Program-made: the position numbers and the translations under genes | In this document: one piece after another, positions 8,207 through 16,318 of the stretch | How the letters are laid out: every line of letters starts with the position of its first letter | How positions within the stretch are numbered: position 1 is the first letter of the stretch | Notes under the pieces: model-generated | What the model was told of the DNA's origin: nothing | What the model saw: the letters and a program-made list of their open reading frames with translations, nothing else | The model's database searches: none | From: Caballeronia temeraria | GTDB lineage: Bacteria > Pseudomonadota > Gammaproteobacteria > Burkholderiales > Burkholderiaceae | DNA length: 64,000 bases | Assembly: GCF_001544795.2 (NCBI RefSeq) | Contig: NZ_FCOI02000005.1 | Location: 252,402 to 316,401, forward strand | Direction: 5' to 3'

Positions 8207-8722
8207 TCAGCGCGTTGCCTGCTTGCCCATGACGGCATCGACCGATTCACCGATCACGACGATGTCCGTGCGGCGATTCTTCGCTTGTCCTGCAGGCGTG
8301 TCGTTGCTTGCAGCGGGCCGGTCAAAGGCGAAGCCTTTCGTCGTGATGCGCGACGGCGCGATGCCACGCTGTTGCAGCGCGCCCGCCACCGTCTGCGCGC
8401 GCTCTTCCGACAACGCCTGGTTGTATTCATGCGTGCCCGTGTTATCCGTGTGACCTTCGACGATCACGAGCTTCTTGCTGCGCTTGAGCAGCACGACCGC
8501 GCGCTGGATTGCCGGAGTCGAATCGCTGCGCAGCGCCGATTTGTCGAAGTCGAACAGAACCCGGTCCGGCAAGCGCACCTGCACGCCTTCGCTGGTCTGC
8601 GTCACCTCGATGCCGACTTGTTGATTGAGCGCGACCTCCTTGTCGCGGTCGGGACCCGTGGCGCAACCCGCCAGCAATGCGATAGAGAGCGCGCAAGTGG
8701 TAAGAGAGAATGCAAACTTCAT
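8207..8722 (-). CDS. OmpA-domain outer-membrane lipoprotein (Pal-like)
   Basis: A 171-residue protein with a signal peptide ending in lipobox LAGC (Cys at about 20). A C-terminal OmpA/MotB peptidoglycan-binding domain follows (LFDFDKSALRSDSTPAI, VEGHTDNTGTHEYNQALSEERAQTVAGAL, NRRTDIVV). The conserved Asp and Arg that hold diaminopimelate are present. It should anchor the outer membrane to the cell wall. It is not in a tol-pal operon, so it is a paralogue rather than Pal itself. Confidence 0.88.
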   Translation of the reverse strand: MKFAFSLTTCALSIALLAGCATGPDRDKEVALNQQVGIEVTQTSEGVQVRLPDRVLFDFDKSALRSDSTPAIQRAVVLLKRSKKLVIVEGHTDNTGTHEYNQALSEERAQTVAGALQQRGIAPSRITTKGFAFDRPAASNDTPAGQAKNRRTDIVVIGESVDAVMGKQATR

Positions 8723-9156
8723 AGTTTCCTGCTTTGTTGATGTAGAAGTGAGAACGAAAGCGAATCGACGGTGAGCACCGGATCGAAGTAAGCGTCGTTG
8801 CCGATGAGATTTGCTTTCCTTATCAACCGATTACCGACGATTGCTACACGTGGCGCTCAACTCTAGCAGGGATGCAAATCGCAATCGTGCGGCCGATGTG
8901 CTACGTGAAGATTTTTGACAATGACGCGGGACATGAGAAGCGAGCGGTCCCAATGGTGCGGCTGCGAGCCGCGTTCGAGCACGACCGCAAATGCGTCGTC
9001 ATGTGCGCGGAAAATTGCGACACAACCGTGAATCGCCGCTCCGCGAGATGCGGACCAGCTCACATCGACTATCTCGAATTTATCCGACTTGTCCGATAGG
9101 AGACGATCTGACGCGTCACTACCATCTCAAAATCAAACCGATGCAGGGAGATGAGG
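8723..9156. other. divergent intergenic region
   Basis: These 434 bp separate the OmpA-domain lipoprotein and the M23 peptidase. They should hold both promoters. A TTGACA hexamer occurs near 8915 but I see no good -10 at the right distance. The short open frames inside have no ribosome-binding site or recognisable product. Confidence 0.35.
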
Positions 9157-10107
9157 ATGGGCTCAGTCGTTTCGCGCTCGAAAAACGATGTGTATATCGT
9201 GATGCGGCGCGGCGCGCTGCGCACGATCATCGGCGCCGCCTGCTCGGCGGTCGTCCTGGCGCTGGCGGGCGGCCTTGCGTTGGGACACCTCGGCAGTCCG
9301 GCGCTGCGCGGCCGCCGCGAGCCTTTGAAATCTTCGACGGTTCGCGCCGCCGCATCGCCGTACACGGCGCCCGAGATCGCGCGCCTGCAGGCCGCGAACG
9401 CATCGCTGGATGCGCGTGCCGAGCGCCTCGCCGCGCAACTCGACACGCTCAACACGTTCGATCAACGTCTGCGCGCGCAAACCTCGCGCTCCACCGCCGG
9501 CAGCGCAGCGGCGGCGAAGTCGGCGCGACAATCCTATAGCAACGCCGAAGGTGGCCCCGAACTGCCGCCCCGGCCCTGCCACACGGCCAGCGCGCGTCCG
9601 GACCCGCAAGTCACCCGCGACGAACTCGACTGTCTGGCGACGACACTCGCCACGCTCGAACACGGTGTGGCGCAGCACGAGGCGGCGTGGGACGCCTTCC
9701 CGGGCCGCCGGCCGATCGAGTCCGCGCGCACCAGTTCTCCGTTTGGCAATCGCCTCGACCCATTCACGGGCTACCTGAGTTTTCATCCGGGCATAGACCT
9801 GGTTGCCCCGACGGGTACGCCCATCCTCGCGGCGGCGAGCGGCCGTGTGATCTACGCCGGACCGATGCCGGGCTACGGCAACACCGTCGAGATCGATCAC
9901 GGCAATGGCTTCATCACGCGCTACGGTCATGCATCGAAGATCGAGGTGCGCGTCGGCCAGCGGGTGGAACCGGGTCAGGCAATCGCGACGGTCGGATCGA
10001 CCGGTCGCTCGACAGGCCCCCACTTGCATTTCGAGATACGCGCGGGCGGGCAGCCGCTGAATCCGGCCGACTATCTCGCGCTATTTGCGCGAGCATCGAA
10101 TGCGTGA
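9157..10107 (+). CDS. membrane-anchored M23-family peptidoglycan metallopeptidase
   Basis: A 316-residue protein with an N-terminal transmembrane or signal segment (about residues 24-48), a helical linker rich in Ala/Arg/Leu that may form a coiled coil, and a C-terminal LytM/M23 domain. The zinc ligands are visible as HPGIDL (H and D) and HLHFEI, with GRVIYAGPMPGYGN and the DHGNGFITRYGHASKI segment. It should cleave or activate cleavage of peptidoglycan cross-links in the periplasm. The ATG at 9157 is preferred over 9151 because GGGAG then sits 6 bp upstream. It converges on a gene whose product also has an M23-like domain. Confidence 0.88.
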   Translation: MGSVVSRSKNDVYIVMRRGALRTIIGAACSAVVLALAGGLALGHLGSPALRGRREPLKSSTVRAAASPYTAPEIARLQAANASLDARAERLAAQLDTLNTFDQRLRAQTSRSTAGSAAAAKSARQSYSNAEGGPELPPRPCHTASARPDPQVTRDELDCLATTLATLEHGVAQHEAAWDAFPGRRPIESARTSSPFGNRLDPFTGYLSFHPGIDLVAPTGTPILAAASGRVIYAGPMPGYGNTVEIDHGNGFITRYGHASKIEVRVGQRVEPGQAIATVGSTGRSTGPHLHFEIRAGGQPLNPADYLALFARASNA

Positions 10108-10284
10108 TGCGTGATGCAGGGGCAGGCGCGACGGTCTCGTGGATCACGCAGGCGTCACAAATTGCGTGCGGCGATGCAACGCTACGGATGTTTAAGTCTT
10201 GTCTGATGGGACGCTGATGCCGGATTGACCAGAATTTTTATTTCATGCGATTCACGCACCGCCACGGCGTCAATCGTTCCCTCG

Positions 10285-12003
10285 TCATCCCAGAGCCTGC
10301 GTCCCGCACGACGGGAAGGATGTAACGTGTTTCTTACCCCTGATCAACGCATCGCGCTGATGGAAAGCGATCAGCTTCATGTCCGTGATGCCCGGCGTTG
10401 GCACGCCACGTAGTTCGAATCGCACACGCGCATCGCCGGACGGGAACATCACGGTCGATACCCACGCCTTGGTTGTCGCAAATATCGTGTGCGCCGGATC
10501 ATGTGCTCCATCAATGCACTCGAAGTCAACCCACTTCTGGGCAAACTCACGCGTCACTCGCCCACCACCTGGATGGCTATCCTCCCGCACCCAACCTTCG
10601 ATCGCCTGACCTCGCTGATCCGCGCTGCTCACACGCCACCAGTTCGGCTTGCGTCCGCTTCGATCGGCCGTCGCTTCGGGATGCTGCCGGCTCCTATCGC
10701 GCGCTAATTCAGCCAGCGACCACCGCTGCACCACGCCCGTCACCGGCGGCTCGGCACCCGCCTGCTCCGCGTTGCGATACAGCTTCGTCCCCTCCGCGAT
10801 ACGCAACAGCGTCGGCTCGCAAGAAAGTCCCAACGGCTTCCAGTCATCCGGATGCGCGCTATGCGAACCAACCCACGTTCTGCCCTGCTCGATGAACGAC
10901 TTCACGCTCTCGTCGCAGAAGACTTCGATGTGCGCCATGCGCGTCGTTGAAGACGAGTTCGCGTTTAACGAGTCGAACCGCCCAAGATGCCCCATCAGAT
11001 CGCCAGCCTTCACGGCAATGCCCTGCGCATTCGCATCGCCTGCACTGCCGGACGGCGACACAGTGCTCACCACGCGATCGAAAGCATCCTCGGGCATGAC
11101 CTCCTGAACGACAGGACCACCGTTCTCGTTACCCATGAAAATCCACCCACCCACCGCTGTAGCCGGTGGGACTTCTCCCACCTTGGCCGCATACGGCTGC
11201 GCGCCATGCACATCGGTGATCTTGCCCCAGCCATGCTGCCGATCACCGATACTCACAGAGGTGCCCTGCGGCAGAATGCCAAGCGGTGCACTTTCCCTAT
11301 GTCCCGCCTTTGGACCGCTGCGCACTTTCAAACCCTGCTGGCCAGCGTCCGGCGCCTGCCCGGTTCGGCTCGGATCGGGTTTGTCCTGCGCATAGGAGCT
11401 GACCTTGTACTGCGCGAGTGCGGACAGATACGCTGGCTTGGCTTTGCTCGCGTCGTGCTCGTACTCCTCATACGCTTGCAGATGCATGTACAAGCTATAG
11501 AACGTCAGCTTCGTGCCTTTCGGAAACTCCATCGTATGGCGCACCAAGGAGAATCCGGTGCTATAGGGCGCTTGCACGCTCCCGAGCTGACTCACGGGAT
11601 AGGTCCGGTTCACCCGGTAAGCGATGATGTGGCCATCCGCAATGCATCGGACGCCTTGCTTGAGATCCAGCTTGCTGCCCGCGCCGCTCTCGGTGATGTG
11701 AATGCCGCCGTGCCAAAACCCGTTCTTGCTCACCAAAAAACTACCGCCCTGTTCTCTCTCTGCCAGCAGTTCGTAAATCTCTTGTTCGTCGGTGAATTTG
11801 CTCGACGCGTCCGTCTCGCGCGCCCCCTTCTTCAGGAAAGGGAATGCAAACGACAACTGCTTGACCTTTGTGTCTGGCGGCGTGGCTCGCGGTGCGCTAC
11901 CAGGGGCTGCAGGCGCATTGCGTTGACCACCAGAAGCGGGGTTCGGCGCGGAGGCAGGCTGTGGTGCCGAGGCGGGTCGCGTAGAAGGTGCTGTAGTTGC
12001 CAT
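10285..12003 (-). CDS. putative T6SS cargo effector with an M23-like domain and SH3-type repeats
   Basis: A 572-residue protein starting 8 bp after the stop of vgrG, the usual place for VgrG-linked cargo. It has a Pro/Ala-rich N-terminal linker (1-45) and a domain with M23 landmarks: GFWHGGIHI near residue 95, FYSLYMHL near 165, and MGHLGRFDS...MAHIEVF near 335-360. SH3-like segments follow (GLKVRSGPKAG, then LRIAEGTKLYRN and GWVRED). Relative to active M23 enzymes the Asp of HxxxD is His and the first His of HxH is Met, so metal binding and activity are uncertain. No signal peptide is present. No lysozyme-like C-terminal domain and no immunity gene are evident. Secretion by T6SS and peptidoglycan targeting are inferences from context. 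Confidence 0.6.
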   Translation of the reverse strand: MATTAPSTRPASAPQPASAPNPASGGQRNAPAAPGSAPRATPPDTKVKQLSFAFPFLKKGARETDASSKFTDEQEIYELLAEREQGGSFLVSKNGFWHGGIHITESGAGSKLDLKQGVRCIADGHIIAYRVNRTYPVSQLGSVQAPYSTGFSLVRHTMEFPKGTKLTFYSLYMHLQAYEEYEHDASKAKPAYLSALAQYKVSSYAQDKPDPSRTGQAPDAGQQGLKVRSGPKAGHRESAPLGILPQGTSVSIGDRQHGWGKITDVHGAQPYAAKVGEVPPATAVGGWIFMGNENGGPVVQEVMPEDAFDRVVSTVSPSGSAGDANAQGIAVKAGDLMGHLGRFDSLNANSSSTTRMAHIEVFCDESVKSFIEQGRTWVGSHSAHPDDWKPLGLSCEPTLLRIAEGTKLYRNAEQAGAEPPVTGVVQRWSLAELARDRSRQHPEATADRSGRKPNWWRVSSADQRGQAIEGWVREDSHPGGGRVTREFAQKWVDFECIDGAHDPAHTIFATTKAWVSTVMFPSGDARVRFELRGVPTPGITDMKLIAFHQRDALIRGKKHVTSFPSCGTQALG

Positions 12004-12011
12004 TTCGATAC

Positions 12012-14354
12012 TTATTCGGAAAATCCAAAGGAGATCGGGTTCTTGATGTCCTGCACCGGCGTGTCAGACCAGGACGGGAATGTGAAGCTTCCGCCATCGG
12101 CACCACCGATGGTGAGATTGCCCTTCACCTCGATCTCACCCGCAGGACTGCCAAGCGTAATCTTGCCCCCCGACAACTTGATGTAGGCCCCCGATCCATC
12201 ACCAATCGTCACGCCCTTGTGCCCGGTAATCGTGACATCTCCATCAGCAGAACTCATTACCATGCCTTGCATGGCCAACAGTTCCAGCGCGTCGCTCTGA
12301 GCTTGGATTTGCACCTTCCCTTTTGCGGCAAAAAGACGGATTCCCAGCTTTGCCGCGAAGAACGATAGCGCTTCGCCGGCCGCCACCGTGATACGTTTGA
12401 ATGCGCCAATGTCGAGACCCTCGCCCGACGTCACGAACATCTGCTTGCGAGACGCAACCTGCACTTGCTCTCCGCTCGCAATACCCAGCCCGTCTGGCGC
12501 GGTTGCGATCAAAACTGGCCTGCCCAGTTTCGTCAGCTTCTCCTCGATGAGCGAACGTTGCTGATCGACTTCCGCGAGCCACGCTTTGGCTGTGTTAGCG
12601 GAATCGTTGAGCGAGCGCAATAGATCCCGAGCTTGGCTGAATGTCGCATCTGCATCCTGCATTGCGAGTTGTTGACCGCTGGAGTTCGGCTGAGGCTCCG
12701 CTGACAACAACACGCCTTTTCCGCCCCGGACCGCTACGTGCTCATCGCTTCGCAACTCCGCACCGCGCCCCCGCTCCTTGCGCTCCTCATCGACCATATG
12801 CCCCAGATTCAACTCGCTCGTCTGGAACGGCGTGGTCAGGTGGATATGCTCGAAATTCTCCTTATCCTCCATGCGCAGTTCGTTCTGCGCAGCCGTGCGG
12901 ATGAGATTCCGGGTGTTATTCAGGTTGTTGACGAGGTCCGGATTCAGGCTGTCATGGAGCGAACCCACGATCACGGGTCTGTTCGGGTCCTGCGCCGTGA
13001 AAATGAGTGCGACCTCGGTACCGTGAATAAGCGGCATGTGATGCCCGTAGTCGGCGCCGGCATAGGGCTTCGCCATCCGGATCGGACGACTCGCGCCACC
13101 CGGACTCCACTCATCCAGATCGAACGGCATCTTGACGACGTACCGCCCTTTTTCGTCCAGATAGCCGTAGTGATAATTCCCGGGCGAATCCACCCTGGCC
13201 GGCCAAATGCCTTCAGCTTTAGGCCGTTTGATCGAATCGATGCTCGTGCGCCACCGGCGATCCGCCGGAATCGCGCGAAAGTTGTTCCAGTACGACACGC
13301 CCCGTCCACCGCCGCAGCGCATCGACGTGATGAACAGCCCGTTGGGCGCATCCTTGGGATTGACGTCCAGCCGGATCACCTCGCCCACTTCCAGCGAAAA
13401 CGGATTGCCACGACCGCGATAGCTGATCTGCGTGGCGATGTAGGCCTCATGACGCAGACGCGCAATCTGACGGCCTTCTTCCAGCGTTTCGTAATGTTCG
13501 CCCCACGTGCCGTCTACCCCGTCGGTGGTCTTGTCGGCGCGCGCGGTGTTCTCTTCGACCAGCAGATTGACGTCCGCCTGACGATGGTTGTAGTCGTTCA
13601 ACTGCACCGCTTCGGGCACGCGCTGCGTGATCGTTCGAAGCGAGCGGATCGACTCCGCACCCGCACTTTCAAGCCCCGAGTGGCTGCGATACGGCACCAC
13701 CCGCTGTTTGCGGGCATACGCATCCAGATCATCCCCGAAGATGATGACCGTGCGATCGCTCTTCTGCTCGAAACGGAACCAGATGCCGGCTTCGGCGCAG
13801 ATGCGCTGAATGAAGGCGAACGTCGTCTCGTAGAACTGAGTCTCGTATTCAAGCCGCTTATATGTGCCCCGCAAAGCCTTGAAATCGAAATCGACGCCGA
13901 GGCGATAGCCGTAGTGGCGCAATGTATCGGTGACGATCTCGACGACGGACTGTTTCTGGAACAATCGGGATTTGCGTCCTCGCGCCAATTCCGCGATCTT
14001 CGGCACCAGCGTAACGCGATAACGCGTCTCGTCGGCAGACGTGCTCAGCGTCTCGAACTTGTCGATCACGCCGTGCGTCACGCTGGGCGGCGAAACCTTG
14101 CTAAAGTCCTTCCAGCGTTCGCCGAACATCTGCTGCAAATAGGCTTCATCGGGATCGATGGGCGCGATGGTGAAGATCGCGGGCCGCCCAACGACTTGTT
14201 CCATCGGAATATCGGCAACCGCGCTCGTGAACTCGATGTTGAACCTGTAAAGCTCGCTAATCTCCGTCTCGCCATTGAACCTGAGTATTGAGATAGGAGC
14301 AGGCTGCGGTTTGATCTGTAGGACGTACGCTTGCGATGGCAAAACCATGGACAT
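12012..14354 (-). CDS. vgrG: type VI secretion spike protein VgrG (TssI)
   Basis: A 780-residue VgrG. Residues about 10-390 form the gp27-like base (FNGETEISELYRFNIEF, VGRPAIFTI, YRVTLVPKIAELARGRKSRLFQ, RICAEAGIWFRFEQ). Residues about 395-480 form the gp5-like OB fold (GIWPARVDSPGNYHYGYLDEKGRYVVKMPFDLDEW, PLIHGTEVALIFTAQDPNRPVIVGSL). The C-terminal part is a DUF2345 beta-helix with repeated valine/glycine strands. The ATG at 14354 is preferred to the TTG at 14375 because AGGGG then sits at a reasonable distance. The cargo gene follows directly. This is a complete VgrG, unlike the one at 16319-17563. Confidence 0.93.
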   Translation of the reverse strand: MSMVLPSQAYVLQIKPQPAPISILRFNGETEISELYRFNIEFTSAVADIPMEQVVGRPAIFTIAPIDPDEAYLQQMFGERWKDFSKVSPPSVTHGVIDKFETLSTSADETRYRVTLVPKIAELARGRKSRLFQKQSVVEIVTDTLRHYGYRLGVDFDFKALRGTYKRLEYETQFYETTFAFIQRICAEAGIWFRFEQKSDRTVIIFGDDLDAYARKQRVVPYRSHSGLESAGAESIRSLRTITQRVPEAVQLNDYNHRQADVNLLVEENTARADKTTDGVDGTWGEHYETLEEGRQIARLRHEAYIATQISYRGRGNPFSLEVGEVIRLDVNPKDAPNGLFITSMRCGGGRGVSYWNNFRAIPADRRWRTSIDSIKRPKAEGIWPARVDSPGNYHYGYLDEKGRYVVKMPFDLDEWSPGGASRPIRMAKPYAGADYGHHMPLIHGTEVALIFTAQDPNRPVIVGSLHDSLNPDLVNNLNNTRNLIRTAAQNELRMEDKENFEHIHLTTPFQTSELNLGHMVDEERKERGRGAELRSDEHVAVRGGKGVLLSAEPQPNSSGQQLAMQDADATFSQARDLLRSLNDSANTAKAWLAEVDQQRSLIEEKLTKLGRPVLIATAPDGLGIASGEQVQVASRKQMFVTSGEGLDIGAFKRITVAAGEALSFFAAKLGIRLFAAKGKVQIQAQSDALELLAMQGMVMSSADGDVTITGHKGVTIGDGSGAYIKLSGGKITLGSPAGEIEVKGNLTIGGADGGSFTFPSWSDTPVQDIKNPISFGFSE

Positions 14355-14615
14355 GCAAAGAACCCCTGAACTCAAGCCGCTTTCTTAACGGCAACCCTTG
14401 GGACAACCCTGTTCGGAGACGCAGCCTGTCGTGTACGAGCGCCGACATTCAGAAAGGGCCAATACATATTATTTTGACCGACAAAATTCCTGCTTAGGAG
14501 CAGCGATATCGATCATATCAACTCAACTTTCGGGAATTCAATTAGTTAGCCAACTTAAGTTGATTGTCTTTTCGGAGACTTCTTAGAATAGGCTTGACCA
14601 AGTCATCCAAGCAAG

Positions 14616-15050
14616 ATGCTCGATGAAACTGGCCCGCGCGGGGACATACCCCGGAACGGCTTGAATTGGCGAAAGGAGACCGGCGATGGCACCATCGCAT
14701 CGCAGACCGACGCGGGCGATGCGAAGATTCTCAGATTGCAGATCACTCACGTACTGGGCATCGGCGGCGGCGCGTGGACTGGCCCCAAGGCCACGACAGT
14801 CTCTGCGGACCTGATCGAGAATGGCAAAGTCGCCCGCCACGCCAAGATCAATCGCTGGTCGGTCGGCGGTGTGTGGGGCGCGTTCAAAGGAAGCTGTTCG
14901 ATTCTCGATCGCACGGCTATCGTGATCAGCAAGGATCTGGGCCGTTGGGTGCGCGATCCCTCGTATCAGATCAAAGAAGAGGCACCGCCGAACGAGGCGT
15001 CCGCGCCGACGGCTCAGACCGATGCAGCGAGTTCCGCCACGGCCGAATGA
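14616..15050 (+). pseudogene. hypothetical protein fragment, probably 5'-truncated
   Basis: A 144-codon open frame encoding a soluble domain (KILRLQITHVLGIGGGAW, VSADLIENGKVARHAKINRW, GAFKGSCSILDRTAIVISKDLGRWV) and an Ala/Thr-rich tail. The pattern resembles C-terminal halves of periplasmic DUF4410-type proteins. These start with a signal peptide, but this frame begins without one, has no ribosome-binding site, and is preceded in frame by a stop at 14589. The 200 bp upstream are much more A/T-rich. I therefore read it as the surviving 3' part of a gene cut by rearrangement. An intact cytoplasmic protein is the alternative. Confidence 0.45.
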
Positions 15051-15613
15051 GCTATGTCCGGCAAATCGCGCTATGGCGATGATTTCGTTGAATTGCTGGG
15101 CGCTACATAGCCAGTCGAAGCAGTCGAGCCTCCGCGCCGCTTATGCGTCACCGGTAAGCATACCGGTGACGCGCGGCATACGGTTCAAGTCCGGCAGGGC
15201 CGCCATCGCCGGCACGTCTTTTGGACGGGATCAAGGCATGAACTATCACACGCGCAGTTTTGAGACAGGTCCGATGGAGAACAACCCGACTCCATCTCAA
15301 AATTAGTCCTGTCCGAAACACAACCGAATGTGAGAACGTCATGAGTCTCTTCATTCTGATCGATGCCGCCGCCCTGTCTCGCCATGCTGATCTGCCGGGC
15401 AATCCGCTCCAGGAAGCGGTCCCGACGACGATGATCGAGACACTGGTGCGATTGTTCACTTCGCTGTTTCACTAATCGATACGCGCGTGACTGTAGAACG
15501 TCGCCGCACCGGACGAACGCACGTCATGCTCCACGCACGCTGCACGATGAGTACCACGGTGCACCGGTATTTGCACGATGGTCAGCTTATCGCGAGCCGC
15601 CTGACGACGCTCA
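15051..15613. other. gene-poor stretch with hairpins and rearrangement debris
   Basis: These 563 bp contain a perfect 12-bp-arm hairpin (15145-15172) and a nested inverted repeat (about 15258-15302). A short open frame from ATG 15341 to 15475 encodes 44 residues (MSLFILIDAAALSRH start) without support. No full-length gene is visible. The A/T- and repeat-rich character and the neighbouring truncated gene suggest a recombination joint inside the VgrG region. Confidence 0.4.
15145..15172. repeat. perfect hairpin, 12-bp arms
   Basis: GCGTCACCGGTA and TACCGGTGACGC flank the tetraloop AGCA. No T-run follows on either strand, so it looks more like a REP-type palindrome than an intrinsic terminator. 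Confidence 0.6.
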
Positions 15614-16156
15614 TCAAGGCTGATTCGAGGCGTCCGATCTCGACGTCCGGACGACCGTGCCATCAGGCGAGAAGTGAGCGTTGAACATGCCGTCCGCCTG
15701 CGCGCCACCCTCAGCCCAATGCCAGCTCCAGACTGTTTCATGGCTCAACGCATACTGCGCGACAGAGGTGGGCTTGCCAAGCAAACGACGCACGTCGTCC
15801 TGACTCATGCCCGGTGTCACTTTCGCGAAATTCTCGGCGGTGAGCGCTTGGGTAATTGAAACCAGCGTGCCGTTCGCATCGAAATCGAGCATGTAGGTTT
15901 TGGTGCCGTATGGGCTGCGGGGATATTCAAGTCGCTGTGATCCGTCATCGTTCTGCCAGACGATTTCGGGTTTGCCAACCTTGCGTCGCGCGTCATCGAC
16001 GGTCGAGACGCCAGCTTGCAGCTTGTCAAAGCCCATTGTGTCGGGCTTGATGGCATTCACGGCATCAGCAACTTTCTGCTCGTCGCAGCCAAGAAGCACC
16101 ACGCTCGACGCACACACGGCGAACACATTCAACAAAATCTTTCGGCTCGAGCTCAT
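15614..16156 (-). CDS. lipoprotein with two BamE/SmpA-like modules
   Basis: A 180-residue predicted lipoprotein: signal peptide with lipobox LLGC (Cys about 24), then two similar modules. The first contains LQAGVSTVDDARRKVGKP and LEYPRSPYGTKTYMLDFDANGTL. The second contains VTPGMSQDDVRRLLGKPTS, HETVWSWHW and FNAHFSPDGTVV. This matches the BamE/OmlA fold, normally an outer-membrane assembly accessory, here duplicated. It lies just downstream of, and on the same strand as, the spike-less VgrG gene and may be co-transcribed. A role as outer-membrane partner or immunity lipoprotein is a guess. The start at 16156 gives a proper signal peptide. Confidence 0.75.
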   Translation of the reverse strand: MSSSRKILLNVFAVCASSVVLLGCDEQKVADAVNAIKPDTMGFDKLQAGVSTVDDARRKVGKPEIVWQNDDGSQRLEYPRSPYGTKTYMLDFDANGTLVSITQALTAENFAKVTPGMSQDDVRRLLGKPTSVAQYALSHETVWSWHWAEGGAQADGMFNAHFSPDGTVVRTSRSDASNQP

Positions 16157-16318
16157 TTCTATGGTCAGGGATGGTATTGCCGATGAAGCGCAAACAACGC
16201 GGTCATTCGGCAAGGGTCTATCAACGATTGCGTGATTATGCTGCGCTTGAGGTGCCGTTCGTGAAGTTCTGTCGCGATGCCCACGGCGTCAGTTGCGCTT
16301 ATTGTGGGTCGGCCTTAG

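Noticed and set aside
10108-10284. Possible immunity gene between the M23 peptidase and the cargo effector
   Set aside because: The 177-bp gap has no open frame with a start, ribosome-binding site and signal peptide.
15341-15475. 44-residue frame beginning MSLFILIDAAALSRH
   Set aside because: No clear ribosome-binding site, no family, and it lies in a rearranged stretch; recorded only as part of the gene-poor region.
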